Below, in pieces: positions 7,731 to 19,287 of a stretch of DNA of 64,000 nt. Both the position numbers and the translations under genes were made by a program. The stretch comes from Kineosporia babensis (lineage in GTDB: Bacteria; Actinomycetota; Actinomycetes; Actinomycetales; Kineosporiaceae). Below the pieces are notes generated by a model. The model did not search any database, was not told the origin of the DNA, and saw nothing but the letters and a program-made list of their open reading frames with translations. Every line of letters begins with the position of its first letter. Position 1 is the first letter of the stretch. The stretch spans positions 1 through 64,000 of the forward strand of contig NZ_JAJOMB010000012.1 of assembly GCF_021129305.1 (NCBI RefSeq), given 5' to 3'.

Positions 7731-8429
7731 CTACGTTGGTGGCGGTTCTTCACCCTCGGGAAACTGCTGTGGGGTCTGGAAGGCGCGCTTTCTTCGTCGA
7801 GCCATCTCTCGTGCCCCGAAGTAGACGACGCCAAGGCCAATGCCGGCGCTGGCCAACGAAGGGGCCTCGATGCCGGGACCCGGTGCCGCTGATCCGGATG
7901 CCGCTTCGTGAGTTCCGGCCGAGGTATTGGTGGGAGGCTCAGGCGCCTTGATCACCTTCTCGGCGAAATCCGTTCCCCTGTCCTGAAGCTCGCCGACCAG
8001 ATCTTCAGCGTCTTCAACCTTCTTGGCGGCCCGGGTGGCGGCCCGCTGCGCGGCACCAGGTTTCTTGACCTTCTTGCTCCGGTAAGAATTCCTCGACTGA
8101 ACAGGCGTTGGGACGGCTGTCGGATCGGTGCTCGCTGACATGGGGCCGGGCGAAGCACCCGACGCCCCGGAGCCACTGGTGGAGAGGCTGGCTATGAGGG
8201 CTTGAGTCTGCCCTGCCTGAGCAGAAGCGCCTTTCAGATCGGCGGTCAGACGGGCGAGATCGTCCTTGGCCTGATCTGCCCGCTCCAGGGAGGCCTGGGC
8301 ACCCAAGGCTTCCAGCGCGTTGACCACGTCTTGAGCCTTCTGGGACGCCTCGTCGCAACGGTCGATCGCCTCATCGATCGAGGCAGCCAAACCACCGACA
8401 CGCTTCGCGAGGTCCCCGATCCCCGACAC
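7731..8429 (-). CDS. Helical protein with C-terminal membrane segment, 232 aa
   Basis: The GTG at 8429 is chosen because GGAGGG lies 8 nt upstream; longer in-frame starts read through the intergenic DNA. Residues 1-85 form amphipathic helices (IGDLAKRVGGLAASIDEAID and following), like the N-terminal helical regions of actinobacterial secreted or polymorphic toxin proteins. Then come a Ser/Pro/Lys linker with SKKVKKPGAAQRAATRAAKK, a second helical part, and one hydrophobic stretch (ASAGIGLGVVYFGA) followed by RRRKR. No catalytic domain is seen. It heads the three-gene group running to 6788. Confidence 0.6.
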   Translation of the reverse strand: MSGIGDLAKRVGGLAASIDEAIDRCDEASQKAQDVVNALEALGAQASLERADQAKDDLARLTADLKGASAQAGQTQALIASLSTSGSGASGASPGPMSASTDPTAVPTPVQSRNSYRSKKVKKPGAAQRAATRAAKKVEDAEDLVGELQDRGTDFAEKVIKAPEPPTNTSAGTHEAASGSAAPGPGIEAPSLASAGIGLGVVYFGAREMARRRKRAFQTPQQFPEGEEPPPT

Positions 8430-8605
8430 CAAGCTGTCCCTCCGCCACGACCGAGTTGTGCGCGTCCCAAACCTACCGAAAGTGGCATTTGGCGACCAGG
8501 GGTTATGGCGGTTGGCGCGGCATCTACGCGACCAGACGCCTTCGGGCGTCCCTGGAGCCGGGGACGGCTGGGACCGGCGGCCGAAGACCCTCGGTGAGCC
8601 AAACG

Positions 8606-8650
8606 TCCAAAAGCAAAACAGACCCGGCCCCCGCCGAAACGGGAGCCGGG
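8606..8650 (-). terminator. Terminator of the groES-groEL operon
   Basis: An imperfect GC-rich hairpin (arms near 8623-8631 and 8641-8650) lies directly after the groEL stop. On the minus strand it is followed by a T-rich run (complement of AAAAGCAAAACA at 8609-8620), giving a standard Rho-independent terminator. Confidence 0.75.
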
Positions 8651-8668
8651 CCTGCAATTACCAGTGGA

Positions 8669-10294
<1,626 letters not shown>

Positions 10295-10341
10295 TCAAGT
10301 CCCTTGGATCGAGGTGTGCTTTTGGGTACTAGAACGGCACG

Positions 10342-10402
10342 CGCCCCGGCCGCCACGAAGGCAGACCGGGGCGGGTGCGCGTGGACCCGTTCTCAGAACG
10401 GG
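10342..10402 (-). promoter_or_regulatory. Two hairpins in the groES-groEL intergenic region
   Basis: The first has arms CGCCCCGG (10342-10349) and CCGGGGCG (10366-10373). The second is the near-palindrome CCCGTTCT/AGAACGGG at 10386-10402, right after the groES stop. Without T tracts they are more likely RNA-stability or processing elements than terminators. Confidence 0.5.
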
Positions 10403-10411
10403 CCCGGCAGA

Positions 10412-10711
10412 TCACTTCTCGATGATCGCGAGAACGTCACGGGCCGAGAGGATGAGGTACTCCTCGCCCGAGTACTTGACCTCGGTGCCGCCGTACTTGC
10501 TGTACAGCACCGTGTCGCCGACCTTGACGTCGAGCGGAATCCGCTTCTCGCCCTCGTCGTCGAACCGGCCGGGACCAACCGCCAGGACCTCGCCCTCCTG
10601 GGGCTTCTCCTTGGCGGTGTCCGGGATGACCAGGCCCGAGGCCGTCGTCTGCTCCGCGTCCAGCGGCTTGACGACAATGCGGTCCTCGAGCGGCTTGATG
10701 GAGACCGACAC
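10412..10711 (-). CDS. groES: Co-chaperonin GroES
   Basis: The 99-aa product has the GroES signature [14 protein letters not shown] at the N-terminus, the mobile loop region [18 protein letters not shown], and the conserved [15 protein letters not shown] end. It caps the GroEL ring. The start is the GTG at 10711, with GGGGAGG upstream at the right distance; an in-frame extension to 10837 runs through the promoter and is rejected. It is the first gene of the operon with groEL, under CIRCE control. Confidence 0.97.
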   Translation of the reverse strand: MSVSIKPLEDRIVVKPLDAEQTTASGLVIPDTAKEKPQEGEVLAVGPGRFDDEGEKRIPLDVKVGDTVLYSKYGGTEVKYSGEEYLILSARDVLAIIEK

Positions 10712-10824
10712 TGGCGGACCTCCCCTTCTCCGAACGGCGATGGAATTACTCAGGACTGTGGTCCCCAGCTGGGGCATCGACCGTCGTCGCGGGTGCCGAT
10801 CGGGGCCTGCTGAGGGTGGTGTTG

Positions 10825-10851
10825 CTGGCAATCTCACCAGGAGAGTGCCAG
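10825..10851. promoter_or_regulatory. Second, degenerate CIRCE operator
   Basis: CTGGCAATC, 9 bp, then GAGTGCCAG keeps the CIRCE 9-9-9 geometry, with a few changes from TTAGCACTC-N9-GAGTGCTAA. It covers the predicted transcription start of groES. HrcA is the expected repressor. Confidence 0.75.
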
Positions 10852-10856
10852 CACCG

Positions 10857-10886
10857 AATCTAGAACGCTCGTTAGCACTCGGTCAA
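10857..10886 (-). promoter_or_regulatory. groES promoter embedded in CIRCE
   Basis: On the minus strand TTGACC (10886-10881) lies inside the spacer of the upstream CIRCE and TAGATT (10862-10857) follows after 18 bp. Transcription would start near 10850, inside the second CIRCE, so HrcA bound at either site would block the polymerase. Confidence 0.65.
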
Positions 10887-10898
10887 CCCGAGTGCCAA
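10872..10898. promoter_or_regulatory. CIRCE operator
   Basis: TTAGCACTC, GGTCAACCC, GAGTGCCAA: the HrcA-binding CIRCE inverted repeat, with only one position differing from consensus. It lies 161-187 bp before groES and ends 45 bp before the divergent methyltransferase gene, so it could influence both directions. Confidence 0.92.
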
Positions 10899-10943
10899 AG
10901 CCGGAGCGTCGGGAACGCACTTGGTGCGTGGCAGAATCCCGAC

Positions 10944-12140
10944 GTGGAGCTGACCGGAATCGCGACCCTGCTGACGGCGGACGGATGGGCCCTGCTGGAG
11001 TCACTGCCGTCCTACGACGAGGCCAGTGCGATGTCGCTGGGCGAGCAGTTGCGGCGGGACGGGCACCCGGCCGACCGGGTCGCCGCCGCGCTCACCCAGT
11101 CCCGGCTCAGATCTGCGGCCAGAGCCAAGTTCGGCCCGTTCGCCGACGGCATGCTGTTCACCCCGACCGGGCTGGAGCAGGCCACCCGGCTGCCGGTCGC
11201 GGCCCGGCACGCGCAGCGCTTCGCCGCCGCCGACGTGCAGCGGGTCGGTGACCTGGGCTGCGGCGTCGGGGCCGACTCGATGGCCCTGGCCACCCTCGAC
11301 CGGGAGGTCGTGGCGGTGGAGAAGGACGAGGTCACCGCGGCGATCGCGACGGTCAACCTGCGGCACTGGCCCGAGGCCGTGGTGCGGCACGAGGACGCGA
11401 TGACGACCCGTCTGGACGGGCTGGACGGGGCGTTCCTGGACCCGGCCCGGCGCGAGGCCTCGGGCAAGCGGCTGCTCGACCCGCGCACCGGCAACCCGCC
11501 GCTGTCGTTCGTGCGGGAGCTGGCCGGGCGACTGCCCGCGGTCGGTATGAAGACTGCACCCGGAGTGCCGCATCACCTGGTCCCCGAGGACACCGAGGCG
11601 CAGTGGGTCTCGGTGGACGGTGACGTGGTCGAGTGCGGGCTGTGGTTCGGTAAGGTTCGCCGGGAGGGGGTGCGGCGCAGCGCGCTGGTGCTCGACTCCG
11701 CCGGTGGCGGCGCCGAGATCAACGACAGCTCGATGGCCGACACGGTGCCCGCCGAGGTGGGCAAGGTCGGTGGTTTCCTCTACGAGCCCGACGGCGCGGT
11801 GATCCGCGCCGGTCTGGTCGCCGCGGTGGCCAACCAGCTCGGCGGGCGGTTGATCGACCCGACCATCGCCTACGTCACCGCCGACCGGATCGAGCACAAC
11901 CCGCTGGCCAAGGTCTACGCGGTCGACGACGTGTTCGGCTTCCAGCTCAAGGCGCTGCGCACCTATCTGCGCGACCGCGGCGTCGGCCGGATCACGATCA
12001 AGAAGCGCGGCACCGCGGTGGAGCCCGAGCAGCTGCGCCGGCAGTTGCGGCTGGCCGGCCCGAACGAGGCGACGATCGTGCTCACCCGGGTCGCCGGGCG
12101 TCAGTCGGTGATCGTGGTGCGTCCTTACAAACAGAACTGA
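10944..12140 (+). CDS. Class I SAM-dependent methyltransferase with THUMP-like domain
   Basis: The 398-aa protein has the SAM-binding motif [13 protein letters not shown] (about residues 105-117), the acidic end of strand 2 (VVAVEKDE), and the DPARRE stretch characteristic of this actinobacterial family. The last about 90 residues form the THUMP-like domain, suggesting RNA (rRNA or tRNA) as substrate, which is inferred and not shown. The GTG at 10944 is chosen because upstream frames would run antisense through groES-groEL. It is divergent from groES and shares the CIRCE-containing intergenic region. The same neighbourhood is found in related actinomycetes. Confidence 0.85.
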   Translation: MELTGIATLLTADGWALLESLPSYDEASAMSLGEQLRRDGHPADRVAAALTQSRLRSAARAKFGPFADGMLFTPTGLEQATRLPVAARHAQRFAAADVQRVGDLGCGVGADSMALATLDREVVAVEKDEVTAAIATVNLRHWPEAVVRHEDAMTTRLDGLDGAFLDPARREASGKRLLDPRTGNPPLSFVRELAGRLPAVGMKTAPGVPHHLVPEDTEAQWVSVDGDVVECGLWFGKVRREGVRRSALVLDSAGGGAEINDSSMADTVPAEVGKVGGFLYEPDGAVIRAGLVAAVANQLGGRLIDPTIAYVTADRIEHNPLAKVYAVDDVFGFQLKALRTYLRDRGVGRITIKKRGTAVEPEQLRRQLRLAGPNEATIVLTRVAGRQSVIVVRPYKQN

Positions 12141-12289
12141 CTGGAACGTTTGGGGTCGCCGGAGCGGTCGGGTCCGGTCCCGGCCGTACCCGGCTCCACC
12201 CCCGCGAGCGGGTGGGCGGCCGGGTGGGTGGCGCGCTGGGTATACGCCATTTGGTCCAGTAGGGCCGGGCACCTTCGGCCGCTGGCGGT

Positions 12290-12604
12290 TCAGCTCGCCG
12301 CGGTCTGCGGCTCGGGCACCGCGCCGGGACGGCCGGAAGCGTAGATGCTCTCCCGCTCGTCCTCGGTCAGGCCGCCCCATACTCCATACGGCTCACGTAC
12401 CTGCAGCGCGTGTGAGCGGCACTGAGCCAGCACCGGGCACCGGGCGCAGACGGACTTGGCCGCCACGTCGCGTTGCCGGCGGGCCGGGCCGCGCTCACCC
12501 TCGGGGTGGAAGAAGACCCGGGGATCCGCGGTTCGGCAGGCCCCGTCGAGCTGCCATTCCCACAGATCGGCAACGGGCCCGGGAAGACGAGAGATCTCAG
12601 CCAT
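12290..12604 (-). CDS. whiD: WhiB-family iron-sulfur regulator, WhiD/WhiB3 type
   Basis: The 104-aa protein has four cysteines at 23, 53, 56 and 62 (Cx29Cx2Cx5C) that bind a redox-sensitive [4Fe-4S] cluster. These are followed by the GVWGG turn and an R/E-rich tail. The cysteine numbering equals that of M. tuberculosis WhiB3, and the place between groEL1 and the SigD-type sigma gene is that of whiB3 and of Streptomyces whiD. The family controls redox homeostasis and, in Streptomyces, late sporulation, by binding the principal sigma factor. ATG 12604 is preferred; ATG 12607 is adjacent. It is divergent from the MerR/B12-type regulator across a region with repeated TGAAGCG boxes. Confidence 0.92.
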   Translation of the reverse strand: MAEISRLPGPVADLWEWQLDGACRTADPRVFFHPEGERGPARRQRDVAAKSVCARCPVLAQCRSHALQVREPYGVWGGLTEDERESIYASGRPGAVPEPQTAAS

Positions 12605-12748
12605 CATGGACACACCATTCCGATCGAAGAGCCTGAGGGCGGCCTTGAGGCCGCAGGTTCTGTTGATGCCGAGGTTGTGCTGCGCTGTACTGCCGGAGCA
12701 TCGGCGGTGCACCTGGCTCTAGATGCATCGGCCGCCTCGGGGCGCGCT

Positions 12749-12828
12749 TGAAGCGTCGGTGAACTACCTTTGAAGCGGTTACCGAAACCGGCCACCGCTT
12801 CAGCAGTTGTTCACGGGTCATCGCTTCA
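12749..12828. promoter_or_regulatory. Four symmetric TGAAGCG boxes between whiD and the MerR-type gene
   Basis: TGAAGCG occurs at 12749-12755 and 12771-12777, and its reverse complement CGCTTCA at 12796-12802 and 12822-12828: two forward and two reverse copies placed nearly symmetrically. The inner pair extends to GAAGCGGT/ACCGCTTC. The element sits in the 301-bp divergent promoter region, so it is a good candidate operator for either regulator. The binding protein is unknown. Confidence 0.5.
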
Positions 12829-12905
12829 CTACTTGTTCGACTCGGGCGGCGCCGGGAGGCGATCTGGGTTAGTGTCTGTTTCTCTAGTGCCAGGGGGCGG
12901 GTGAA

Positions 12906-14396
12906 GTGTCAGAAACGTCTCGGCAGGCCGAGACCGGAGCTGAAGAGCCCGTCGAAGGTCCGATCGAGGTGATGGAGGCGAGTTCGACGCCCCCCTCACC
13001 GACTCTCACGGTCGCCGCCGTGGCCCGCCGCCTCGGTGTGGCACCCCCGACTCTGCGCACCTGGGACCGCCGTTACGGCCTGGGCCCCTCGGCCCACACC
13101 GCAGGCGCTCACCGTCGTTACTCCCCGGCCGACGTGGCCCGGTTGATGGTCATGCGCCGGCTCACCCTGGAGGGCGTGGCCCCCAGCGACGCCGCCAAGA
13201 TCGCCCTGGCCACCGCGCTCACCCCCGAGGGCCGCCCGGTCCAGCCGGAGGGCGAGGAGCACACCCCGGTCGAGGGTTTCGATGCCTCAGCCCTGAACAA
13301 CGATCCGTTCGGCACGGTCCGCCCGGCCGAGCCCACCCGCCCGGGCCCGAGCATTGCGCCGGACGAGGACCGCTACCCGCCCGGCTCCTTCCTGGACGAG
13401 ATCGACCTCGACCGGGACGTGAAGAGCCGTGGGCTGGGCCGTCCGGACGACAACGTGCTGGACGACGTGGAACTTGCGGACGGCTACCGCGCCGACGGTT
13501 ACAGCCAGGCCTTCCAGGACCCCGACCGCCGGGCCGAGCGCGACCGCACGCCGGACCGCGAGCGTACGCCGGACCGGATGCCGGAACGGGACGAGCCCAC
13601 CGCGTGGTCGGCCCGCGGCCAGGCCTGGGAGGCACCGACCCCGGAGAACCACCCGGGCGACGAGCTGTCGCTGGAGGGCTTCGGGGAGTACGAGCGCAAC
13701 GAGGACGACTGGCCCGGCGTGTTGCGCTCGGTCGAGACCGCCCGCGGCGGGCCCTCCGGCGGCGGCCGGATCATGGCCCTGCCCGACGGCACCCCGCAGA
13801 GCCGGGGCCTGGCCCGCGCGGCCATGGCGCTGGACTCGTTCGAGACACACCGGATCCTGCGCGAGAGCATCCGCCGCCAGGGCACGGTGCCCACCTGGAA
13901 CACGATGATCATGCCGGTGCTGCGGGCACTGGGTGAGCGCGTTCGGGTCTCGGGCGAGGGCATCGACGTCGAGCACGCCTTCTCCGAGGTCGTCCTGGGG
14001 GTGTTCCGCAACACCGCGGTCAGCGTGCGGATCACCCGTAACTCGCCGATGGTGCTGCTGGCCTGCGCCGACTCGGACTACCACTCGCTGCCCCTGCACG
14101 CCCTGGCCGCGGCCCTGGCCGAGCACGAGGTGCCCACCCGAATGCTCGGCTCGGGCCTGCCCCCGCACGCGCTGGCCTCCTCGGTGCGCCGGACCGGCCC
14201 CTCAGTCATCGTGCTCTTCGCCCGGATGCCAGGTGCCGACGCCGGCGACTCCCAGGTGCTCCGGCGCCAGCGCCCCGCCCCCACGGTGATCTTGGCCGGC
14301 CCCGGCTGGCGTCCAGACACGATCCCGGCCAGCGCCCGGACCGCCGGTTCGCTGATCGAGGCCATCGACGAAGTCCTGCGCGGCCTGCACAACTGA
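12906..14396 (+). CDS. MerR-type HTH regulator with B12-binding-like C-terminus
   Basis: The 496-aa protein starts at a GTG with GGGGGCGG upstream. Residues about 37-110 are a MerR helix-turn-helix (VAAVARRLGVAPPTLRTWDR, then GAHRRYSPADVARL). A long charged, Pro/Arg/Glu-rich linker (about 120-290) has RRAERDRTPDRERTPDRMPE. The C-terminal part (about 310-490) looks like the helical cap plus Rossmann domain of B12-binding regulators such as CarH/LitR. Where those have a cobalamin His motif, this protein has DYHSLP, so the His is kept but the following Gly is not. Its ligand is therefore open. It lies between whiD and bldM, which are adjacent in Streptomyces. Confidence 0.8.
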   Translation: MSETSRQAETGAEEPVEGPIEVMEASSTPPSPTLTVAAVARRLGVAPPTLRTWDRRYGLGPSAHTAGAHRRYSPADVARLMVMRRLTLEGVAPSDAAKIALATALTPEGRPVQPEGEEHTPVEGFDASALNNDPFGTVRPAEPTRPGPSIAPDEDRYPPGSFLDEIDLDRDVKSRGLGRPDDNVLDDVELADGYRADGYSQAFQDPDRRAERDRTPDRERTPDRMPERDEPTAWSARGQAWEAPTPENHPGDELSLEGFGEYERNEDDWPGVLRSVETARGGPSGGGRIMALPDGTPQSRGLARAAMALDSFETHRILRESIRRQGTVPTWNTMIMPVLRALGERVRVSGEGIDVEHAFSEVVLGVFRNTAVSVRITRNSPMVLLACADSDYHSLPLHALAAALAEHEVPTRMLGSGLPPHALASSVRRTGPSVIVLFARMPGADAGDSQVLRRQRPAPTVILAGPGWRPDTIPASARTAGSLIEAIDEVLRGLHN

Positions 14397-14549
14397 TCCG
14401 GGCCCAAACCTGGGGCTGGGACCAAGCCGATATGCCTCTGGCGAGGTCATGACCGGGTACTTGTCCGCTGCCATCTCCAGCACTGCCCAGGCCACTCTTG
14501 GCCAACTGATTGCAAGCGGGCCCGGCCCGGCTGCCCGCTGGTGATGGCT

Positions 14550-14675
14550 GGTGGTGAAGGGGCCCAGCCCGGGGGACGCTGTTGGGATCCGGTGGTGAAC
14601 GGGCACTGCCCGGGGGAGTGCTGTCGGGGGCCGGTGGTGACCGAGCCCAGCTCGGGCGGAACACTTCTGGCGGCT
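14550..14675 (+). repeat. Three imperfect 41-43-bp tandem repeats
   Basis: Units begin at 14550, 14591 and 14633, each with GGTGGTGA, then a GGGC...GCCC-type small hairpin (for example CGGGCACTGCCCG), then a variable GC-rich tail. The tandem layout in a non-coding region is clear; drift between units is about one base in four. Function unknown. Confidence 0.65.
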
Positions 14676-14708
14676 GGTTGTCGCAGTGCGCTGCTGGTTG
14701 TTGCACTT

Positions 14709-14829
14709 GGCGGTCGCAAGTCGCAGAAATGGGCCGTTTTCGGGCGGTTTTCTGCGACTTGCAGCCGCCACCTGCGACTTGGCGCCGCCAACCTCGACTT
14801 GGCGCCGCTGACTGCGACAAGCGGCCGCC
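14709..14829. repeat. Inverted repeat followed by four 17-21-bp tandem repeats
   Basis: Arms at 14709-14730 and 14748-14769 match at about 20 of 22 positions around a 17-nt loop. The right arm is also the first of four tandem units at 14752, 14772, 14793 and 14813 (consensus CTGCGACTTGGCGCCGCCAA). The block could form a strong RNA structure or be a multi-site protein target upstream of bldM. Confidence 0.65.
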
Positions 14830-15176
14830 TTTGCTGCCGGCAGGGTCGTGTGATGCCGCCTTGATGCAGCCACGGCCAGGTGCCGAGCCCCTGCCGGTGG
14901 GGTGTGTCCGGCCCCACGCCCGGCCGGGAAGAGGAGCTCGTCGCCCGCCCCGACCCGCGGCAGGCTCCCTGCCCCACGAACCGGCTGCCTCCGTGTCCCC
15001 CGGCCACCTGCACAGGTGCGCCCACCCCGCGACGCGCCCACAGCGTCCATCATTTGCCGCCTTGACCGAACGGCTGATCTCCGCCTCCGGCTCAAGTCCG
15101 TCTCGCCACGGTCGAAACCTTGGACCAGGGACATCTCCCACGGATGGGGGATGCCAAGGTCTCGTGAGGTGTATCT

Positions 15177-15791
15177 GTGGCAACGGTTCTGGTGTGCGAC
15201 GACTCTGCGCTGGTCAGGGAGACCTTGCACAGGGCATTGTCCTCAGTTCCAGGCATTACCCGTGTCGTGGACGCATCCTCGGGTGAGGAGGCGCTGGCGC
15301 GCTGGCCGGTCGAACGGCCGTCCCTGGTGCTGATGGACGTCCGAATGCCTGGTATCGGTGGTGTCGAGGCGGCGCGGAGGTTGCTCTCGCGCCATCCCGA
15401 GGCGATCGTGGTTATGGTGACCATGGCCGAGGACGCCGACGGGGTGGCCCGGTCGGTGGCCGGAGGTGCTCGCGGCTATCTGGTGAAGGACGCGTCCCGG
15501 GAGGAGGTGGCGGCAACGGTGGTCTACGCCCTGAGCGACGGCCTGGCCCGGCGAACGGTCCCGGCCCCCCGTAGCAACGACGCGAACGTGTCGGCCCCGC
15601 CGCTCACCGAGCGTGAGATGCAGGTGCTCACCGGAATGAGTCGTGGTCGGAGCAACGCCGAGATCGGCAAGGAGCTGTACCTCTCCGAGGACACCGTGAA
15701 GACACACGCGCGCAGGCTTTTTCGGAAGATGGGGGCCGCAGATCGGGCTCAGGCCGTTGCGGTCGGCTTCCGTTGGGGCCTGATACGGTGA
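15177..15791 (+). CDS. bldM: BldM-type response regulator (NarL/LuxR family)
   Basis: The 204-aa product has a receiver domain with the acidic pair CDD (residues 7-9), the phosphoacceptor-position Asp54 in [10 protein letters not shown], and the conserved T and K (VMVTM, YLVKDAS). A LuxR-type HTH follows ([20 protein letters not shown] then [17 protein letters not shown]). Sequence, Asp54 numbering, and position before a SigD/ShbA sigma gene and near whiD match Streptomyces BldM. That protein controls sporulation genes as a homodimer or as a heterodimer with WhiI, apparently without classical phosphorylation. The start is GTG 15177 with GAGGTG upstream. No partner kinase is adjacent. A repeat-rich 780-bp region lies upstream. 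Confidence 0.88.
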   Translation: MATVLVCDDSALVRETLHRALSSVPGITRVVDASSGEEALARWPVERPSLVLMDVRMPGIGGVEAARRLLSRHPEAIVVMVTMAEDADGVARSVAGGARGYLVKDASREEVAATVVYALSDGLARRTVPAPRSNDANVSAPPLTEREMQVLTGMSRGRSNAEIGKELYLSEDTVKTHARRLFRKMGAADRAQAVAVGFRWGLIR

Positions 15792-15795
15792 AGTA

Positions 15796-16437
15796 ATGGC
15801 CGTCCGGGGCGGCAAGTCGAATGCCGTAGGTGTAACGCCGAGGCCTCCTGTCGCGATGTCTCAACCGGACGACACAGAGAACTTCCAGGAGCTGTCGTCC
15901 CGCGCCGTCCAGGGTGACGACGCGGCCACCGAACGATTGCTCAAACTCGTCCACCGCATGGCCCGGCGTTACTGCCGCGCCCGGCTCGCCCGCATGCCTG
16001 GGGGTGAGCACACGGCGGACGATGTTGCGCAGGAGGTTTGCATCGCTGTGCTTTCGGCCTTGGGACGGTACCGAGACGAGGGGCGCCCGTTTGAGGCGTT
16101 CGTCTACCGGATCGCTGCGAACAAGGTGGCGGACGCCCAGCGGGCCTTCTACCGGGCTGCTGTACCGGTAGCCGAGGTCCCGGAGACTCCGGAGACCGCG
16201 GCCGGGCCGGAGGAGCTGGCCGAACGGGCCGGCGACGCCCAGCAGGTCCGGGAACTCCTGGGCCGGCTCCCCGACCAGTTGCGCGAGCTACTCGTGCTGC
16301 GCGTGGCGGTGGGGATGTCGGCGGAGGAGACAGGCCGGGCTCTGGGCATGACCGCGGGGGCGGTCAGAGTGGCCCAGCACCGGGCGATGCAACGCCTGCG
16401 GAGCATGATCGACGTTCCCGCGACGGAGACGGCATGA
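15796..16437 (+). CDS. sigD: ECF-type RNA polymerase sigma factor, SigD/ShbA group
   Basis: The 213-aa protein has region 2 ([20 protein letters not shown], then [16 protein letters not shown] and [20 protein letters not shown]) and region 4 ([40 protein letters not shown]). It is orthologous by position and sequence to M. tuberculosis SigD and to Streptomyces ShbA, which drives transcription of the principal sigma gene hrdB. It starts 4 bp after bldM; an ATG at 15856 is an alternative start. Its stop overlaps the ATG of the anti-sigma gene. Confidence 0.9.
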   Translation: MAVRGGKSNAVGVTPRPPVAMSQPDDTENFQELSSRAVQGDDAATERLLKLVHRMARRYCRARLARMPGGEHTADDVAQEVCIAVLSALGRYRDEGRPFEAFVYRIAANKVADAQRAFYRAAVPVAEVPETPETAAGPEELAERAGDAQQVRELLGRLPDQLRELLVLRVAVGMSAEETGRALGMTAGAVRVAQHRAMQRLRSMIDVPATETA

Positions 16438-17588
16438 GTACTGCGCCCCCGCCCCCTGAAGACGACGCCAAGGTCGACCCGGCGGACCTGCCCACGGCTG
16501 ATCTGTCCGAGCTGGCGGCCACCGATGCGCTGCTCGACCGGCTGGCCGCACGTTCGGCGAGCGAGCAGGACCTGCTCGACCCGACCACGCTCGCGCTGAA
16601 CTCGCTGCTGACCGAGATCGATGCCGAGTCCGGCGCCGACTCGGCCACCGCCCGCCTGGTCGAGGTGCTGGCCGGGCGCCCGCTGTACATCGACGGGCCG
16701 GCCGTGGTCGAGGCCGAGGAGGAGCTGATCGACCTCACCGGCCAGGCGCCGGAGGCCGAGGCGACGGCGGAGACGGCCGAGGAGAAGCCGAAGGACGAGG
16801 ACGACTCCGCGGGCGGCCCGCCGGTGGGGGTCGAGGTCACCCCGATCACGGCGGCCCGCAGCAAGCGCTGGCGCACCGCCGCGGGCAAGATCTCGGCGCC
16901 GGTCGCGGCCGCCTCGATCGCGGTCATGGTGCTGCTCGGCGGCGGCGTCAGCGCGGCCGTCGCGGGCGACCCGCTGGCCCCGCTGAGCGGTGTCGGCTCA
17001 GTGGTGGCCAAGCTGCCCGGGGTCAAGCAGGCCGACAAGAACGAGGACAAGCTGAAGGAGGCCCAGGCCGAACTGGTCCTGGCCCAGCAGCTGGCCTCCA
17101 GTGACCCGGTGCAGGCCGCGGCCCACCTGGCCGCTGCCCAGCAGATGCTGGCGGAACTGCCCGACGACGACACGGCCGACCTGGACCAGCGGGCCGAGGT
17201 GCTGGCCTCGCAGCTGGCGCCGATCGACCCGACCGACCCCTCGTCCATTCCAGGGGTGACCACTGTGGCGGCCACCGACACCCCGGCCGCCACCCCGACC
17301 GACGGCTCGGCCACCACCGGCCCCACCACGGATCCGACCACCGACGGTCCCACCACCGCGCCTCCCACCAGCGACGGCAGTGGAGGGGGAGTGACCACGC
17401 CGCCCACGTCCTCCAGCGACGCGCCGAGCGATCCCCCCACCACGGCGCCGACGGCCCCCACCGCACCTACCACCGAGCCTTCCAGCGGCAGCGGGGGCAG
17501 CGGCGGGGGGCCGAGCGACCCGCCGGCCGCCAACACGAACGACCCCACGACCGACCCGGCACCGGCCACCGCGCCCTCCGGGAGCTGA
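16434..17588 (+). CDS. rsdA: Anti-sigma-D factor RsdA-like membrane protein
   Basis: The 384-aa product overlaps the sigma gene by ATGA, the usual sigma/anti-sigma coupling. The N-terminus (about 1-130) is acidic and carries a short [17 protein letters not shown] sigma-binding-like helix. One membrane segment follows (about 150-172, [20 protein letters not shown]), then an outer helical part (about 190-260) and a Thr/Pro/Ser-rich tail. This layout matches actinobacterial RsdA, which holds SigD inactive until it is proteolysed. The low-complexity [13 protein letters not shown]-type tail suggests a cell-wall spanning region. Confidence 0.85.
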   Translation: MSTAPPPPEDDAKVDPADLPTADLSELAATDALLDRLAARSASEQDLLDPTTLALNSLLTEIDAESGADSATARLVEVLAGRPLYIDGPAVVEAEEELIDLTGQAPEAEATAETAEEKPKDEDDSAGGPPVGVEVTPITAARSKRWRTAAGKISAPVAAASIAVMVLLGGGVSAAVAGDPLAPLSGVGSVVAKLPGVKQADKNEDKLKEAQAELVLAQQLASSDPVQAAAHLAAAQQMLAELPDDDTADLDQRAEVLASQLAPIDPTDPSSIPGVTTVAATDTPAATPTDGSATTGPTTDPTTDGPTTAPPTSDGSGGGVTTPPTSSSDAPSDPPTTAPTAPTAPTTEPSSGSGGSGGGPSDPPAANTNDPTTDPAPATAPSGS

Positions 17589-17633
17589 GCACTTACCGGA
17601 CGCGTGTCAAGAGCACCCTCCGATCGTGACTAG

Positions 17634-19223
<1,590 letters not shown>

Positions 19224-19229
19224 CTTCAA

Positions 19230-19273
19230 GGGCCCGGTGCTTCGCAGGAACTCTCCGACGAAGCACCGGGCCC
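19230..19273 (+). terminator. Terminator of guaB
   Basis: A perfect 15-bp stem (GGGCCCGGTGCTTCG at 19230-19244 with CGAAGCACCGGGCCC at 19259-19273) and 14-nt loop directly after the guaB stop. No T run follows. The next gene starts only 14 nt later. Confidence 0.8.
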
Positions 19274-19287
19274 GTAGTCTGTGGGGT

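Larger units (their letters stand above)
14397..15176. other. 780-bp non-coding region upstream of bldM
   Basis: This gap has several long overlapping ORFs on both strands, but they share no start or codon pattern with neighbours and result from GC richness and repeats. It contains two families of tandem repeats and an inverted repeat (listed separately). The last 300 bp before bldM should hold its promoter; I see no box strong enough to name. It could also encode an untranslated leader or small RNA. Confidence 0.6.

Noticed and set aside
10712-10837. Longer N-terminus for groES
   Set aside because: It reads through the intergenic promoter region; the GTG at 10711 has a strong ribosome site and matches the family length.
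14550-14829. CRISPR array
   Set aside because: Repeats are directly adjacent and diverged, there are no unique spacers of constant length and no cas genes.
14202-15230. ORFs of over 300 aa on the minus strand across the region upstream of bldM
   Set aside because: They run into the MerR-type gene antisense and through the repeats; frames differ between repeat units and composition is random-like.
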